From: Burkholderiaceae bacterium
Lineage (GTDB): Bacteria; Pseudomonadota; Gammaproteobacteria; Burkholderiales; Burkholderiaceae
DNA length: 16,661 nucleotides
Direction of reading: 5' to 3'
NCBI GenBank assembly: GCA_947457745.1
Contig: CANGWT010000023.1
Location: 1 to 16,661, forward strand
In this document: one piece after another, positions 7,133-14,772 of the stretch
Layout: each line of letters opens with the position of its first letter
Position numbering within the stretch: the first letter of the stretch is position 1
Notes under the pieces: generated by a model
The model's database searches: none
What the model was told of the DNA's origin: nothing
What the model saw: the letters and a program-made list of their open reading frames with translations, nothing else
Translations under genes and position numbers: made by a program

Positions 7133-8203
7133 CTATGGCTTTGATTGGGTAGAAGAATTGCGTTTACGTTGAAATTGATCAACCGCGCTTTCATGCTCTT
7201 TTAAGGTTTTGGAGAAATGGCTAGTACCATCGCCACGCGCCACAAAATACACCGCTTCACTTTTTGCTGGATACATTACAGCAAGGAGCGACTCCTTACT
7301 CGGCATAGCTATCGGTGTTGGTGGCAAACCCTTGTACATATAAGTATTGTAGGGACTGTCCTTACGTAAATCCGTTTTTCGAAGATTGCCATCAAATTGG
7401 GGGCCAATTCCATAAATTACTGTTGGGTCGGTCTGTAAGGGCATATTCAAATTGAGGCGATTCACGAAAACTGCTGAGACTAGCGACCTATCGCTTGATC
7501 GCCCTGTCTCCTTTTCCACAATCGAGGCCAAAATAAGCAGGTCATAGGGGGTTTTTAAAGGTGTGGCTGAGTCCCTTTGCTCCCAGGCAGCTGTTAGCTG
7601 CTTTTGCATGGCCTGTGAAGCCCTTCGATAGATTGAAGTATCCGAATCATCTGGATCAAAAAGATAGGTATCTGGGTAAAAGAGCCCCTCATCGCCTGGA
7701 TAAGTCAGTCCGATAGTCTGTAGTAAGTCCTTGGAGCTCATCCCTCTAGTTTGATGAATGAGCGCTGGATGTTTATCAATCAGGCTTCTCAGTTGCCATA
7801 TGGTCATGCCGGGAATGATGGCAACACTCTCTCGAACTCGATCACCACGGGCTATTTGCAACAAGACATTTCCCAAGCTAGCGCGGGGAGCCAATAGATA
7901 GGTTCCTGGCTTTAACTTAGAGCCAACAAAAAGCGCCCTTGCCGCAACTTGAAAAGTAACTACATTTGTAGATACGCCCTGGCCTGAAAGCTGACCTGCA
8001 ATCGCAGATAGGCCTGACTGAGGAGTTATTTTGACTTTATAGGCAGATACCTTCTCAACATTTGATGTAGCAGGTACAACCGGCCATAAAAAGATGACTC
8101 CGTACAAGATAAGCAGTACGAAAATGAAGATGAGGGCATAGGATTTCCATCCGCCCCCGATTGAGAGTTTAATAAAAAGACTTCTCTGAAATTTTCTGCT
8201 CAT
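7133..8203 (-). CDS. mltG: Endolytic murein transglycosylase MltG
   Basis: An inner-membrane YceG/MltG lytic transglycosylase that cleaves nascent peptidoglycan strands and is thought to set glycan chain length. From the chosen start it has 356 residues. A single membrane span follows a short basic N-terminus (about residues 20-40, YALIFIFVLLILYGVIFLW). The periplasmic part has an N-terminal LysM-like subdomain and the catalytic YceG domain. The key motif LASIVEKET, whose glutamates include the catalytic one, is around residues 226-233, and DPTVIYGIG and the SPYNTY region follow. The frame remains open to an ATG at 8302, but the extra sequence overlaps ygfZ and adds an implausible second hydrophobic stretch. 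ATG at 8203 or 8224 therefore fits better. It heads the mltG-tmk-holB-tatD operon and is divergent from ygfZ. Confidence 0.92.
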   Translation of the reverse strand: MSRKFQRSLFIKLSIGGGWKSYALIFIFVLLILYGVIFLWPVVPATSNVEKVSAYKVKITPQSGLSAIAGQLSGQGVSTNVVTFQVAARALFVGSKLKPGTYLLAPRASLGNVLLQIARGDRVRESVAIIPGMTIWQLRSLIDKHPALIHQTRGMSSKDLLQTIGLTYPGDEGLFYPDTYLFDPDDSDTSIYRRASQAMQKQLTAAWEQRDSATPLKTPYDLLILASIVEKETGRSSDRSLVSAVFVNRLNLNMPLQTDPTVIYGIGPQFDGNLRKTDLRKDSPYNTYMYKGLPPTPIAMPSKESLLAVMYPAKSEAVYFVARGDGTSHFSKTLKEHESAVDQFQRKRNSSTQSKP

Positions 8204-8222
8204 CAAGCTATGATAAAAGCTC

Positions 8223-9230
8223 ATGACCCCAATCCCAAAAAACACCATAATGCCCGCCTCCAGCCTGAACCATGGATTTACCCCTCTAAACCATTGGGGC
8301 ATGATCTTTGTCGAGGGGCCTGATGCCGCAGCCTTGCTACAAAGTCAATTAAGTAATTCCGTGCTTAGCCTCAAGCGAACCATGGTGGGTGATATTGCAC
8401 GCGGCCCTGATTCTGTTCGATTAGTTGGATATTGCAGCCCCAAAGGACGTCTTTTAGCTAGCGCTTGGCTTAGCTTGTTTCCTGAAACTGTTGATTCGGA
8501 TGACCGTTTTGCCCTTTTTATTTCTAAAGATATTGCAGCAAGTACTGCAAAACGATTGTCGATGTACGTACTACGCTCAAAAGTAAAAGTGGTGGATGCC
8601 TCGGATGACTGGAAAGTGTTTGGCGCCTATCAAAACGCCGATGCTAGCCAATCTACCAATCTACCCAAAGACTCTCTCGCCTTGCGCATGCCTGATGTAC
8701 TGATTAATAATCAATCTTTTCATCGTAACCTCATCGCCCAGAAAAAAGTGGAGGGCACTCTGTTATCAGTTGATCAGCCCTCATTAGATCAGTGGAATTC
8801 TTTAGAGGTGCTGAGTGCAATCCCCAGAATTGTCTTGGCAACACAGGAGCAATTTGTTCCGCAGATGATTAACTTTGAATCCGTTGCTGGTGTGGATTTT
8901 AAAAAAGGTTGTTATCCGGGTCAAGAAATTGTTGCTCGTAGCCAATACCGTGGCGCAGTAAAACGTAGACTCCAACTGACGCATATCGATACCAACGCAA
9001 CTGCATTGGAACTTGCAAAACCAGGCGTAGAATTATTTCAAAAAGGCGATGCCAGCCAGCCATGCGGTATGGTGGTACTGGCAGCTAGCAATGCGGCAGA
9101 TTCAACTCGCATTGATCTTCAGGTAGAGTGCAAGTTAGAAGCCCTTGAAATTGGAGCAATTCATCTTGGTTCGAGCGATGGGCCGGTCTTAATGGTAGAT
9201 TCTCTACCATACCTTTTATTAGAAATTTAA
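8223..9230 (+). CDS. ygfZ: YgfZ-type folate-binding Fe-S protein
   Basis: A tRNA-modifying/Fe-S repair protein related to the GcvT fold. YgfZ binds tetrahydrofolate and supports synthesis or repair of iron-sulfur enzymes such as MiaB. The length is 335 residues from the ATG at 8223. The family signature KGCYPGQE is at 228-235, including the conserved cysteine C230, followed by IVARSQYRG. The N-terminus resembles the family from about GMIFVEGPDAAALLQSQL (residues 26-43). Other in-frame ATGs at 8250 and 8301 are possible; none has a good ribosome binding site. It is divergent from mltG with almost no spacer, so the two genes must share very compact control sequence. The only other plausible identity is a general aminomethyltransferase-like protein, which the KGCYxGQE motif argues against. 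Confidence 0.9.
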   Translation: MTPIPKNTIMPASSLNHGFTPLNHWGMIFVEGPDAAALLQSQLSNSVLSLKRTMVGDIARGPDSVRLVGYCSPKGRLLASAWLSLFPETVDSDDRFALFISKDIAASTAKRLSMYVLRSKVKVVDASDDWKVFGAYQNADASQSTNLPKDSLALRMPDVLINNQSFHRNLIAQKKVEGTLLSVDQPSLDQWNSLEVLSAIPRIVLATQEQFVPQMINFESVAGVDFKKGCYPGQEIVARSQYRGAVKRRLQLTHIDTNATALELAKPGVELFQKGDASQPCGMVVLAASNAADSTRIDLQVECKLEALEIGAIHLGSSDGPVLMVDSLPYLLLEI

Positions 9231-9257
9231 TCTCACTCTGACTCCATTCATATCCTT

Positions 9258-10115
9258 ATGTGCTTAATTCTCTTTGCCTGGAAATCCCATCCAGACTACC
9301 CTTTGGTAGTTGCGGCAAACCGTGATGAATTTTATGAGCGCGATACTGATGCTATGGGGTGGTGGTCTGAGCACCCTCATGTATTGGCCGGTAAAGACCG
9401 AGCAGATGTATTGGGTAGTCCGGGAACTTGGTTGGGCTTCACAAAGACAGGGCGCTTTGCCGCATTGACAAATGTCAGAGCGCCCAGTGAAAAAAATCCT
9501 GATGCAAGAACGCGTGGTGAGCTCAGTCTGCACTATCTTACGGGTCACCACAAGCCACATGCTTACATACAAGAGAATGCCAAACGGTTTGAGCTCTACA
9601 ACGGATTTAATCTATTGATGGCTGATCTCAGTGATCCAGAAAACGCAGAAATGCATTGGGTAAGTAACCGCCTCATGATGGGTCAAAGCATTCGTCCAAG
9701 AAAAGTATTTCCTGAGCAAGCACTGAGTCCTGGAGTCTATGGTCTATCAAACGCAATGCTAGATACACCATGGCCTAAAGTAAATCACCGGGTAGCAGCG
9801 TTCGCCCAAACATTGGCAATGGATAGCGGACAACTCAAAAACGCAGATCACTATTTGCGCTTATTGGCAGATACTCACGAAGCAAGCCCGCAAGAGCTAC
9901 CAAATACTGGGATTAATCCAGATTGGGAGAAAGCTTTATCTGCTGCATTTATTAAGACTCCAAGCTATGGAACGCGTTCGAGTACCATTTTGCGCGTTCG
10001 TAATGATGGGCAGTTTGAGATGGTAGAAAGACGATTTGATGCCAATGGCACTGTGGGTCACGATGTTGTCACCGGTGAGCTCACTGCTGCACCAGGATCC
10101 AACCTTTCGGTGTAG
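9258..10115 (+). CDS. NRDE/TANGO2-family protein
   Basis: A 285-residue protein of the NRDE family (TANGO2 homologues, DUF833). The name-giving motif ANRDEFYERDT lies at residues 20-30, and GTWLGFTKTGRFAALTN follows around 55-72. The sequence begins Met-Cys, and the cysteine is strongly conserved in the family. After Met removal it could act as an N-terminal nucleophile, because this fold has been proposed to resemble Ntn hydrolases; that is inference. Human TANGO2 deficiency causes metabolic crises and recent work links family members to haem or lipid handling, but no agreed bacterial activity exists. No signal peptide is visible, so it is cytoplasmic. It starts 27 bases after ygfZ without a Shine-Dalgarno. 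Confidence 0.88.
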   Translation: MCLILFAWKSHPDYPLVVAANRDEFYERDTDAMGWWSEHPHVLAGKDRADVLGSPGTWLGFTKTGRFAALTNVRAPSEKNPDARTRGELSLHYLTGHHKPHAYIQENAKRFELYNGFNLLMADLSDPENAEMHWVSNRLMMGQSIRPRKVFPEQALSPGVYGLSNAMLDTPWPKVNHRVAAFAQTLAMDSGQLKNADHYLRLLADTHEASPQELPNTGINPDWEKALSAAFIKTPSYGTRSSTILRVRNDGQFEMVERRFDANGTVGHDVVTGELTAAPGSNLSV

Positions 10116-10133
10116 GCGACCAATCAGCGTGAA

Positions 10134-10619
10134 TTATTTCTGCTGTCGAGAATCCTCATTAATAACTCGTTCGCCATTCACATTTTTGCTTGCCAGTCGC
10201 TTTATAAACTGAAACGTCCCTGTTGACATGCAGCAGATCTCACCTTGATCATTGAAGAGCTTGGCCTCGCAAAAAGCCATCGTTGCAGTACGACGCACGG
10301 TATCGGCTTTGACACGCAAGATGCCGTTAGCAGCCTGCATGAAGTTATTTTTCATCTCAACGGTAACGACACTGCGATCACTAGGGTCGCTTGAGCGAGC
10401 AGCAACAGCCATGGCCACATCCATCAGGGTAAGCAAAACACCGCCATGGGCCACATCCCAAGTATTAGTATGCTCGGGCTTGAGGGCTAGGAGTATTTCG
10501 CCTTTACCCATTTCGGCAGTAATTAGCCTCACCCCTAAAAGCTTCAAAAAAGGAACATTAAGCTCTTCACCTAGATTGGCAAGTTGAGTTTCTACATTCA
10601 GCTGTACTTTATTTGTCAT
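10134..10619 (-). CDS. PaaI-type hotdog-fold thioesterase
   Basis: A 161-residue single hotdog-fold acyl-CoA thioesterase. The signature HGGVLLTLMDVAM is at residues 58-70: HGG near the oxyanion hole and D67 as the likely catalytic acid, as in PaaI and related enzymes. The C-terminal strand ICCMSTGTFQF ends the fold at about 138, and a short charged tail of some 20 residues follows. It probably hydrolyses an aromatic or short-chain acyl-CoA thioester in the cytoplasm; the substrate cannot be read from sequence. There is no phenylacetate degradation cluster around it, so I do not call it paaI. It is convergent with the NRDE gene (18-base gap) and divergent from selO (55-base spacer), so it is probably monocistronic. 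Confidence 0.85.
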   Translation of the reverse strand: MTNKVQLNVETQLANLGEELNVPFLKLLGVRLITAEMGKGEILLALKPEHTNTWDVAHGGVLLTLMDVAMAVAARSSDPSDRSVVTVEMKNNFMQAANGILRVKADTVRRTATMAFCEAKLFNDQGEICCMSTGTFQFIKRLASKNVNGERVINEDSRQQK

Positions 10620-10661
10620 AGGGTCATTCTAGAGGCTTATGCGACGCTTGTGAATTACCCA

Positions 10662-10667
10662 TAAAAT
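10662..10667 (+). promoter_or_regulatory. Possible -10 element of selO
   Basis: TAAAAT (5 of 6 to TATAAT) ends 7 bases before the selO ATG at 10675. No convincing -35 sits at 16-18 bases upstream. If this is the promoter, transcription would begin at or next to the ATG and the mRNA would be leaderless. The lack of any Shine-Dalgarno in front of the ATG fits that idea. Weak evidence overall. Confidence 0.22.
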
Positions 10668-10674
10668 ACAAAAT

Positions 10675-12141
10675 ATGCCTTTTACACTGCGTGGCGATGA
10701 TGTATGCCAACCAACCCCACCCACCCCCATACCCAATCCCTATTGGGTTGCATTTTCAGCTTCCGCTGCCAAACTCATTGACCTTGAGCTTGGAGCCGTT
10801 GGTTTACCCAAGGATCCTGATTGGCTAGAACTTTTAGCGGGAAATCAATTGAATGTGGGTGAACTCACTTTCTCTAGTCCAATTTCAACTGCCTATAGCG
10901 GCCATCAATTTGGATCCTGGGCAGGACAGCTAGGCGATGGTCGTGCCATCCTGCTGGGGGATATGAATCAGCTTGAACTCCAACTAAAAGGGGCTGGTAA
11001 GACACACTACTCCAGAATGGGTGATGGTAGAGCCGTCTTGAGATCATCTATACGCGAGTTCCTCTGTAGCGAAGCGATGCATGCCTTGGGTATACCTACC
11101 AGCAGAGCCCTTTCGGTAGTCGGATCTAAGCAGCGCGTTATTAGAGAAAAGCTAGAGACCGCAGCAGTGTGTTCACGCATTGCTCCAAGCTTTATTCGTG
11201 TTGGCCACTTTGAACACTTTGCTTCACTTCAGAATATTGTCCGTCTTAAAGATCTGGCAGATTTGCTGATGAGTGAATTCTATCCAAAATGCCTTAATAA
11301 AAATGATCCCTATTTAAGTTTATTCAAAGAGATCAGCGCTCGCAATGCAAAATTAGTTGCTCAGTGGCAATCGGTAGGATTTTGTCATGGCGTCTTAAAT
11401 AGTGACAACATCAGCGTCCTTGGTCTAACTATTGACTATGGCCCATTTGGATTTCTAGATCATTTTGAAATAGATCACATTTGTAACCATAGCGATCATG
11501 GTGGCCGATATGCCTATCATCGTCAGCCACAAATCATGCATTGGAATATGGCCTGCCTCGCAAGCGCTATGCTTCCCCTGCTAGAGCTGAAGTATTCACC
11601 AGAAGAATCCCAAGCTCATTTACGTTCGGCTCTAGAAGAGTTCCCAGTGACTTATGCAAAGGAATGGCAACAAGCTTTCCGCTCTAAATTGGGTCTGCAA
11701 TTAGAAATAGAATCTGATATCGAATTAATTGAACGTCTCTTACAAGCGATGCATGATTCAAAAGTAGACTTCACTACATTCTTCCGTCAGCTCAGCAATA
11801 TCCAAAAAGATTCCAGGCCAACGGATATTACCCAAAGAGATGAATTCCTCGATCGTGAAAACATTGATCAATGGTTTACCGACTACATCCATAGACTACA
11901 AAAGGAAGTCTTGGGAGACGAGGCTAGAAAAGGGATGATGAATCAGGTCAATCCCAAATATATCCTCAGGAATCATCTCGCTCAATCTGCAATTGAAAAG
12001 GCGCAGCAAGATGATTTTTCTGAAGTCGCACGATTGCAGCTCATACTCAGCAAACCTTTTGATGAGCAGGAGATATTTGGGGATTATGCAAAACCACCGC
12101 CCGTCGATATGCAGCGCATAGAAGTCAGCTGCTCCTCATAA
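10675..12141 (+). CDS. selO: Protein adenylyltransferase SelO
   Basis: A pseudokinase-fold enzyme (formerly YdiU/UPF0061) that transfers AMP from ATP to Ser, Thr or Tyr of target proteins and is linked to the oxidative stress response. The 488 residues match bacterial SelO. Motifs in order: GSWAGQLGDGRA at 80-91, LQLKGAGKTHYSRMGDGRA (102-120, with nucleotide-contact lysines K105 and K109), the REF glutamate E128, HGVLNSDN at 238-245 (D244, N245 for catalysis and metal) and the metal-binding DYGPFGF at 254-260. Two cysteines align with the regulatory pair of E. coli SelO (C272, C476): C270 in ICNHSD and C486, antepenultimate in the C-terminal CSS. The latter takes the place of selenocysteine in animal SelO. 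msrB follows 17 bases downstream, suggesting a shared redox theme. Confidence 0.95.
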   Translation: MPFTLRGDDVCQPTPPTPIPNPYWVAFSASAAKLIDLELGAVGLPKDPDWLELLAGNQLNVGELTFSSPISTAYSGHQFGSWAGQLGDGRAILLGDMNQLELQLKGAGKTHYSRMGDGRAVLRSSIREFLCSEAMHALGIPTSRALSVVGSKQRVIREKLETAAVCSRIAPSFIRVGHFEHFASLQNIVRLKDLADLLMSEFYPKCLNKNDPYLSLFKEISARNAKLVAQWQSVGFCHGVLNSDNISVLGLTIDYGPFGFLDHFEIDHICNHSDHGGRYAYHRQPQIMHWNMACLASAMLPLLELKYSPEESQAHLRSALEEFPVTYAKEWQQAFRSKLGLQLEIESDIELIERLLQAMHDSKVDFTTFFRQLSNIQKDSRPTDITQRDEFLDRENIDQWFTDYIHRLQKEVLGDEARKGMMNQVNPKYILRNHLAQSAIEKAQQDDFSEVARLQLILSKPFDEQEIFGDYAKPPPVDMQRIEVSCSS

Positions 12142-12158
12142 CCTAATACCTTACAGAT

Positions 12159-12572
12159 ATGAACAAGAAAACAGATCAAGAATATAAAAAAACACTAAGC
12201 GATATCCAATATCGAGTTACCCGAGAGGCTGCAACAGAACGACCCTTTTCTGGCGAATTCTGTGATCACTGGGATGCTGGTCAATATCGCTGCATCTGCT
12301 GTAATACCCCGCTATTTCAATCATCAAGCAAGTTTGATGCTGGCTGCGGCTGGCCTAGCTACAGCGCACCAGAGAATAATGAGGTTATTACTGAAATTCG
12401 GGATGTTAGTCATGGAATGATTCGCACTGAGGTGCGTTGTACGACCTGTGATGCGCACTTGGGTCATGTATTTGAAGATGGCCCACAACCCACCGGACTG
12501 CGCTACTGTATCAATTCAGCATCCTTAGCATTTGAACCCTCCGAGAATGCCGCCCCAAGTAAAGCGGAATAA
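12159..12572 (+). CDS. msrB: Peptide-methionine (R)-S-oxide reductase MsrB
   Basis: Reduces R-methionine sulfoxide in proteins back to methionine. The 137-residue protein has the zinc-binding pairs C45/C48 and C94/C97. The motif KFDAGCGWPSY contains C63, a candidate resolving cysteine, and the catalytic cysteine is C117 in GLRYCINSASL. C47, next to C48, is an extra cysteine. No signal peptide is visible, so the enzyme is cytoplasmic. It lies 17 bases after selO and 27 before yciB and is almost certainly co-transcribed with them. Electrons would come from thioredoxin. No MsrA gene is in the window. Confidence 0.96.
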   Translation: MNKKTDQEYKKTLSDIQYRVTREAATERPFSGEFCDHWDAGQYRCICCNTPLFQSSSKFDAGCGWPSYSAPENNEVITEIRDVSHGMIRTEVRCTTCDAHLGHVFEDGPQPTGLRYCINSASLAFEPSENAAPSKAE

Positions 12573-12599
12573 TTTATAAATAGCTGGATAATCAAGCCT

Positions 12600-13148
12600 A
12601 TGAAATTTTTATTTGACCTATTCCCAATCATTCTCTTTTTTATCGCCTTTAAATTCGGTGACATCTACACTGCAACTATCGTAGCGATGGTTGCTACCAT
12701 TGGGCAAATACTCTGGGTTTATTACCGACATCGTAAGATTGATGCTATGCAATGGGTTAGCCTTGTGATGATTCTGGTATTTGGAAGCCTAACCATCTTC
12801 TTGCACGATAAGACTTTTATTCAACTAAAACCAACTGCGCTTTACTGGTTATTTGCAGGCGCCCTATTTATTAGCGCGCAATTTTTTCAAAAAAACTGGA
12901 TTCAAGTTCTAATGGGCAAACAAATTACCCTGAAAGAACACAACTCAAAATCAGTTTGGCATAAGGTGAATATGGCCTGGGCAACATTTTTCTTTTTTAT
13001 GGGTGCGCTCAATCTCTATATTGCATTTGAATACTCCGAGGAAACGTGGGTCAACTTTAAGTTATTTGGCAGCACAGGATTGCTGGTTGCATTTGTGATT
13101 CTTCAAGGAGTTTGGCTCACTCGTCACATGGAGCACCCTGCAGAATGA
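12600..13148 (+). CDS. yciB: Inner-membrane spanning protein YciB (septation protein A)
   Basis: A 182-residue polytopic inner-membrane protein of the YciB/IspA family, full length. It opens with MKFLFDLFPIILFFIAFKFG, the typical family N-terminus. Five to six hydrophobic segments are visible at about 4-18, 22-43, 50-69, 76-95, 123-143 and 153-172. YciB is implicated in cell-envelope synthesis and septation in E. coli and interacts with division proteins; the molecular activity is not known. It overlaps the next gene, bolA, by four bases (ATGA at 13145-13148), so translation is coupled. The yciB-bolA-ppiC order is one I recall from other betaproteobacteria. Confidence 0.93.
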   Translation: MKFLFDLFPIILFFIAFKFGDIYTATIVAMVATIGQILWVYYRHRKIDAMQWVSLVMILVFGSLTIFLHDKTFIQLKPTALYWLFAGALFISAQFFQKNWIQVLMGKQITLKEHNSKSVWHKVNMAWATFFFFMGALNLYIAFEYSEETWVNFKLFGSTGLLVAFVILQGVWLTRHMEHPAE

Positions 13149-13429
13149 ATATCAATCAAGAGCGAATTGCCCAATTTGAAGCTGATCTCAGGTTAGCGTT
13201 TCAGTTAAGCCATTTGAATATTGAGGATGAAAGCTATCTTCATGCAGGTCATGCTGGTGCAGCCACCGGTGGCGGTCACTTTAAATTGACCATCGTAGCC
13301 CCAGAATTCGAGGGAATGACGAAGGTGGCCCGTCATAGAGCTATCTATGCCGCTCTTAACAGTCACTTCCCTGAAGCAATCCATGCCCTGACCATCTTGG
13401 CGTACACCCCTAGTGAAAGTACTCATTAG
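13145..13429 (+). CDS. bolA: BolA-family protein
   Basis: A 94-residue single-domain BolA-like protein. The glycine/histidine-rich segment HAGHAGAATGGGHFKLTIVAP is around residues 34-54. The core helix EFEGMTKVARHRAIYAAL is at about 54-71, with the conserved RHR. BolA proteins pair with monothiol glutaredoxins to carry or sense Fe-S clusters through a histidine in this region, and some also act as regulators. The start at 13145 is preferred over the upstream in-frame ATG at 13112 because it gives the usual family length and forms an ATGA overlap with yciB. Longer reading would only add a stretch that is yciB sequence in another frame. Whether it is BolA proper or the IbaG branch is not clear. 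Confidence 0.92.
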   Translation: MNINQERIAQFEADLRLAFQLSHLNIEDESYLHAGHAGAATGGGHFKLTIVAPEFEGMTKVARHRAIYAALNSHFPEAIHALTILAYTPSESTH

Positions 13430-13480
13430 CCGCAGATTGCTTTAAGATTCTTATTTACCCTTTCTTTAAATTTCCGACTC

Positions 13481-14275
13481 ATGCTCAACACACGCCAAAT
13501 TTTGATCCTCAGCGCTTTTAGCGCTGCACTTCTCTCAACAACTGCCTATGCCCAAAATGCTGCCATTGTTAATGGCAAGGCAATTCCTAAGGCACAACTA
13601 GATAAATTGGTTCAAAAATCGAATCAACCAGATAGTCCTCAAGTACGTGATCAGGCGAGAGAAATGCTAGTTACTCGCGAACTCATTTTGCAAGAGGCTA
13701 ATAACCGGGGTATCACACAAAAAGAATCTATTCGAGAGCAATTAGAGCAATCCAAGATGGGTGTGCTAGTCGCAGCCGTGTTTGAGGACTTCGTTGAAAG
13801 AGAAGGGGTAACTGAGGCTGAATTAAAAGCTGCTTACGAACAAGTTAAAGGGCAATACACTGGTAAGGAATATCACGTGGAGCATATCTTAGTAGAAAAA
13901 GAAGCGGATGCTAAAGCCATTACTGCACAAATTAAAGCTGGTGGTAACTTTGCTCAAATTGCTAAAGAAAAGTCTAAGGATCCTGGTTCTGCCCCGAATG
14001 GTGGAGATCTTGGCTGGGTAAGCGATCAAGCACTCGTCCCAGAGTTTTCCAAGGCGATGGTGCAGCTCAAAAAAGGTCAAATTACTGACAAACCAGTCAA
14101 GACGCAATATGGCTGGCACATTATTAAGATGGATGATGTGCGCGATGTGAAGGTGCCAAGCATGGATGAGATCAAAGACCAGCTTAAGCAGATGATCACA
14201 GCGGATCAAAATTGGCAAAAGGCAAAGTTCTCAGAGCTAATGCAAAAGCTCCGCGCTAAGGCCAAGATTCAATAA
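13481..14275 (+). CDS. Periplasmic PpiC-type peptidyl-prolyl cis-trans isomerase
   Basis: A secreted parvulin-type foldase of 264 residues. The N-terminus is a signal peptide: about 24 residues with hydrophobic core ILILSAFSAALLS and the cleavage site AYA/QN (after A24). An N-terminal chaperone-like helical part follows to about 125. The single rotamase domain is at about 130-220, with EYHVEHILVE at its start and the family signature GGDLGWV at 174-180 and FSKAMVQLKKGQITDKPVKTQYGWHII near the end. A charged C-terminal helix with LMQKLRAKAKIQ closes the protein. It likely helps outer-membrane or periplasmic proteins fold, like SurA/PpiD relatives. It lies 51 bases after bolA and is followed by a strong terminator. 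No Shine-Dalgarno is obvious. Confidence 0.93.
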   Translation: MLNTRQILILSAFSAALLSTTAYAQNAAIVNGKAIPKAQLDKLVQKSNQPDSPQVRDQAREMLVTRELILQEANNRGITQKESIREQLEQSKMGVLVAAVFEDFVEREGVTEAELKAAYEQVKGQYTGKEYHVEHILVEKEADAKAITAQIKAGGNFAQIAKEKSKDPGSAPNGGDLGWVSDQALVPEFSKAMVQLKKGQITDKPVKTQYGWHIIKMDDVRDVKVPSMDEIKDQLKQMITADQNWQKAKFSELMQKLRAKAKIQ

Positions 14276-14300
14276 GAAGTCTCTGCTCCTAGAATACAAA

Positions 14301-14330
14301 CCCAGGCCAAGCTCCCTGGGGTTTTTTCTT
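14301..14330 (+). terminator. Intrinsic terminator after ppiC
   Basis: A 6-base perfect G-C-rich stem, CCCAGG at 14301-14306 and CCTGGG at 14315-14320, encloses an 8-base loop. It is followed by G and a run of six T at 14322-14327. It lies 25 bases after the ppiC stop and ends the selO-msrB-yciB-bolA-ppiC transcription unit. Confidence 0.82.
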
Positions 14331-14362
14331 GTCCAACGGAAAACCAGATTTAGCTTTATATT

Positions 14363-14368
14363 GGGAGG
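14363..14368 (+). promoter_or_regulatory. Shine-Dalgarno of gloA deciding its start
   Basis: GGGAGG directly precedes two consecutive ATG codons at 14369 and 14372. The first leaves no spacer, so the second, with a 3-base spacer, is the more plausible start. Even that spacing is short for a bacterial ribosome binding site. Confidence 0.55.
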
Positions 14369-14371
14369 ATG

Positions 14372-14755
14372 ATGATTCTTCACACCATGCTTAGAGTCGG
14401 TAATATGACTCGCTCGATCAATTTCTATACCAAAGTTTTGGGAATGAACCTGCTTCGTAGCACTGAGCGACCAGAGCAAAAATATTCTCTCGCATTTGTA
14501 GGTTTCGGCAAAGGGAATATAGACGGCCAATCTGAGATTGAGCTCACCTACAACCATGGTATTGAGAGTTATCAGCTTGGTGACGCCTACGGACATATTG
14601 CGATTGGGGTCGCTGACGCCTATGCTGCTTGTGAAAAGATCAAGGCTGCTGGCGGGAATATTACGCGTGAGGCTGGCCCGGTCATGGGTGGTGATACCAT
14701 CATCGCCTTCGTCACAGACCCTGACGGCTACAAAATTGAATTAATTCAACGCTAG
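14372..14755 (+). CDS. gloA: Lactoylglutathione lyase (glyoxalase I)
   Basis: Converts the hemithioacetal of methylglyoxal and glutathione to S-lactoylglutathione. This small metalloenzyme of the vicinal oxygen chelate fold has 127 residues from the chosen start. It closely follows the E. coli GloA pattern: LHTMLRVGNM at the N-terminus, NFYTKVLGM, KYSLAFVGFG, EIELTYN, YGHIAIG and DPDGYKIELIQ at the C-terminus. The four expected metal ligands are present at H4, E57, H75 and E123 (numbered from the second Met). This metal set is typical of the nickel-type enzymes. Either of two adjacent ATGs (14369 or 14372) could be the start. It follows the ppiC terminator, so it has its own promoter, and leads the gene group through the DUF1289 gene. 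Confidence 0.95.
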   Translation: MILHTMLRVGNMTRSINFYTKVLGMNLLRSTERPEQKYSLAFVGFGKGNIDGQSEIELTYNHGIESYQLGDAYGHIAIGVADAYAACEKIKAAGGNITREAGPVMGGDTIIAFVTDPDGYKIELIQR

Positions 14756-14772
14756 ATTTTCTTTTTGTTTAG

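Noticed and set aside
10252..10587. Plus-strand 111-codon frame inside the thioesterase gene
   Set aside because: Antisense to the hotdog gene, which has the complete HGG...D signature; the frame has no domain features.
13112..13144. Extended N-terminus for bolA
   Set aside because: The additional residues overlap the end of yciB in another frame; ATG at 13145 gives the normal length and an ATGA overlap.
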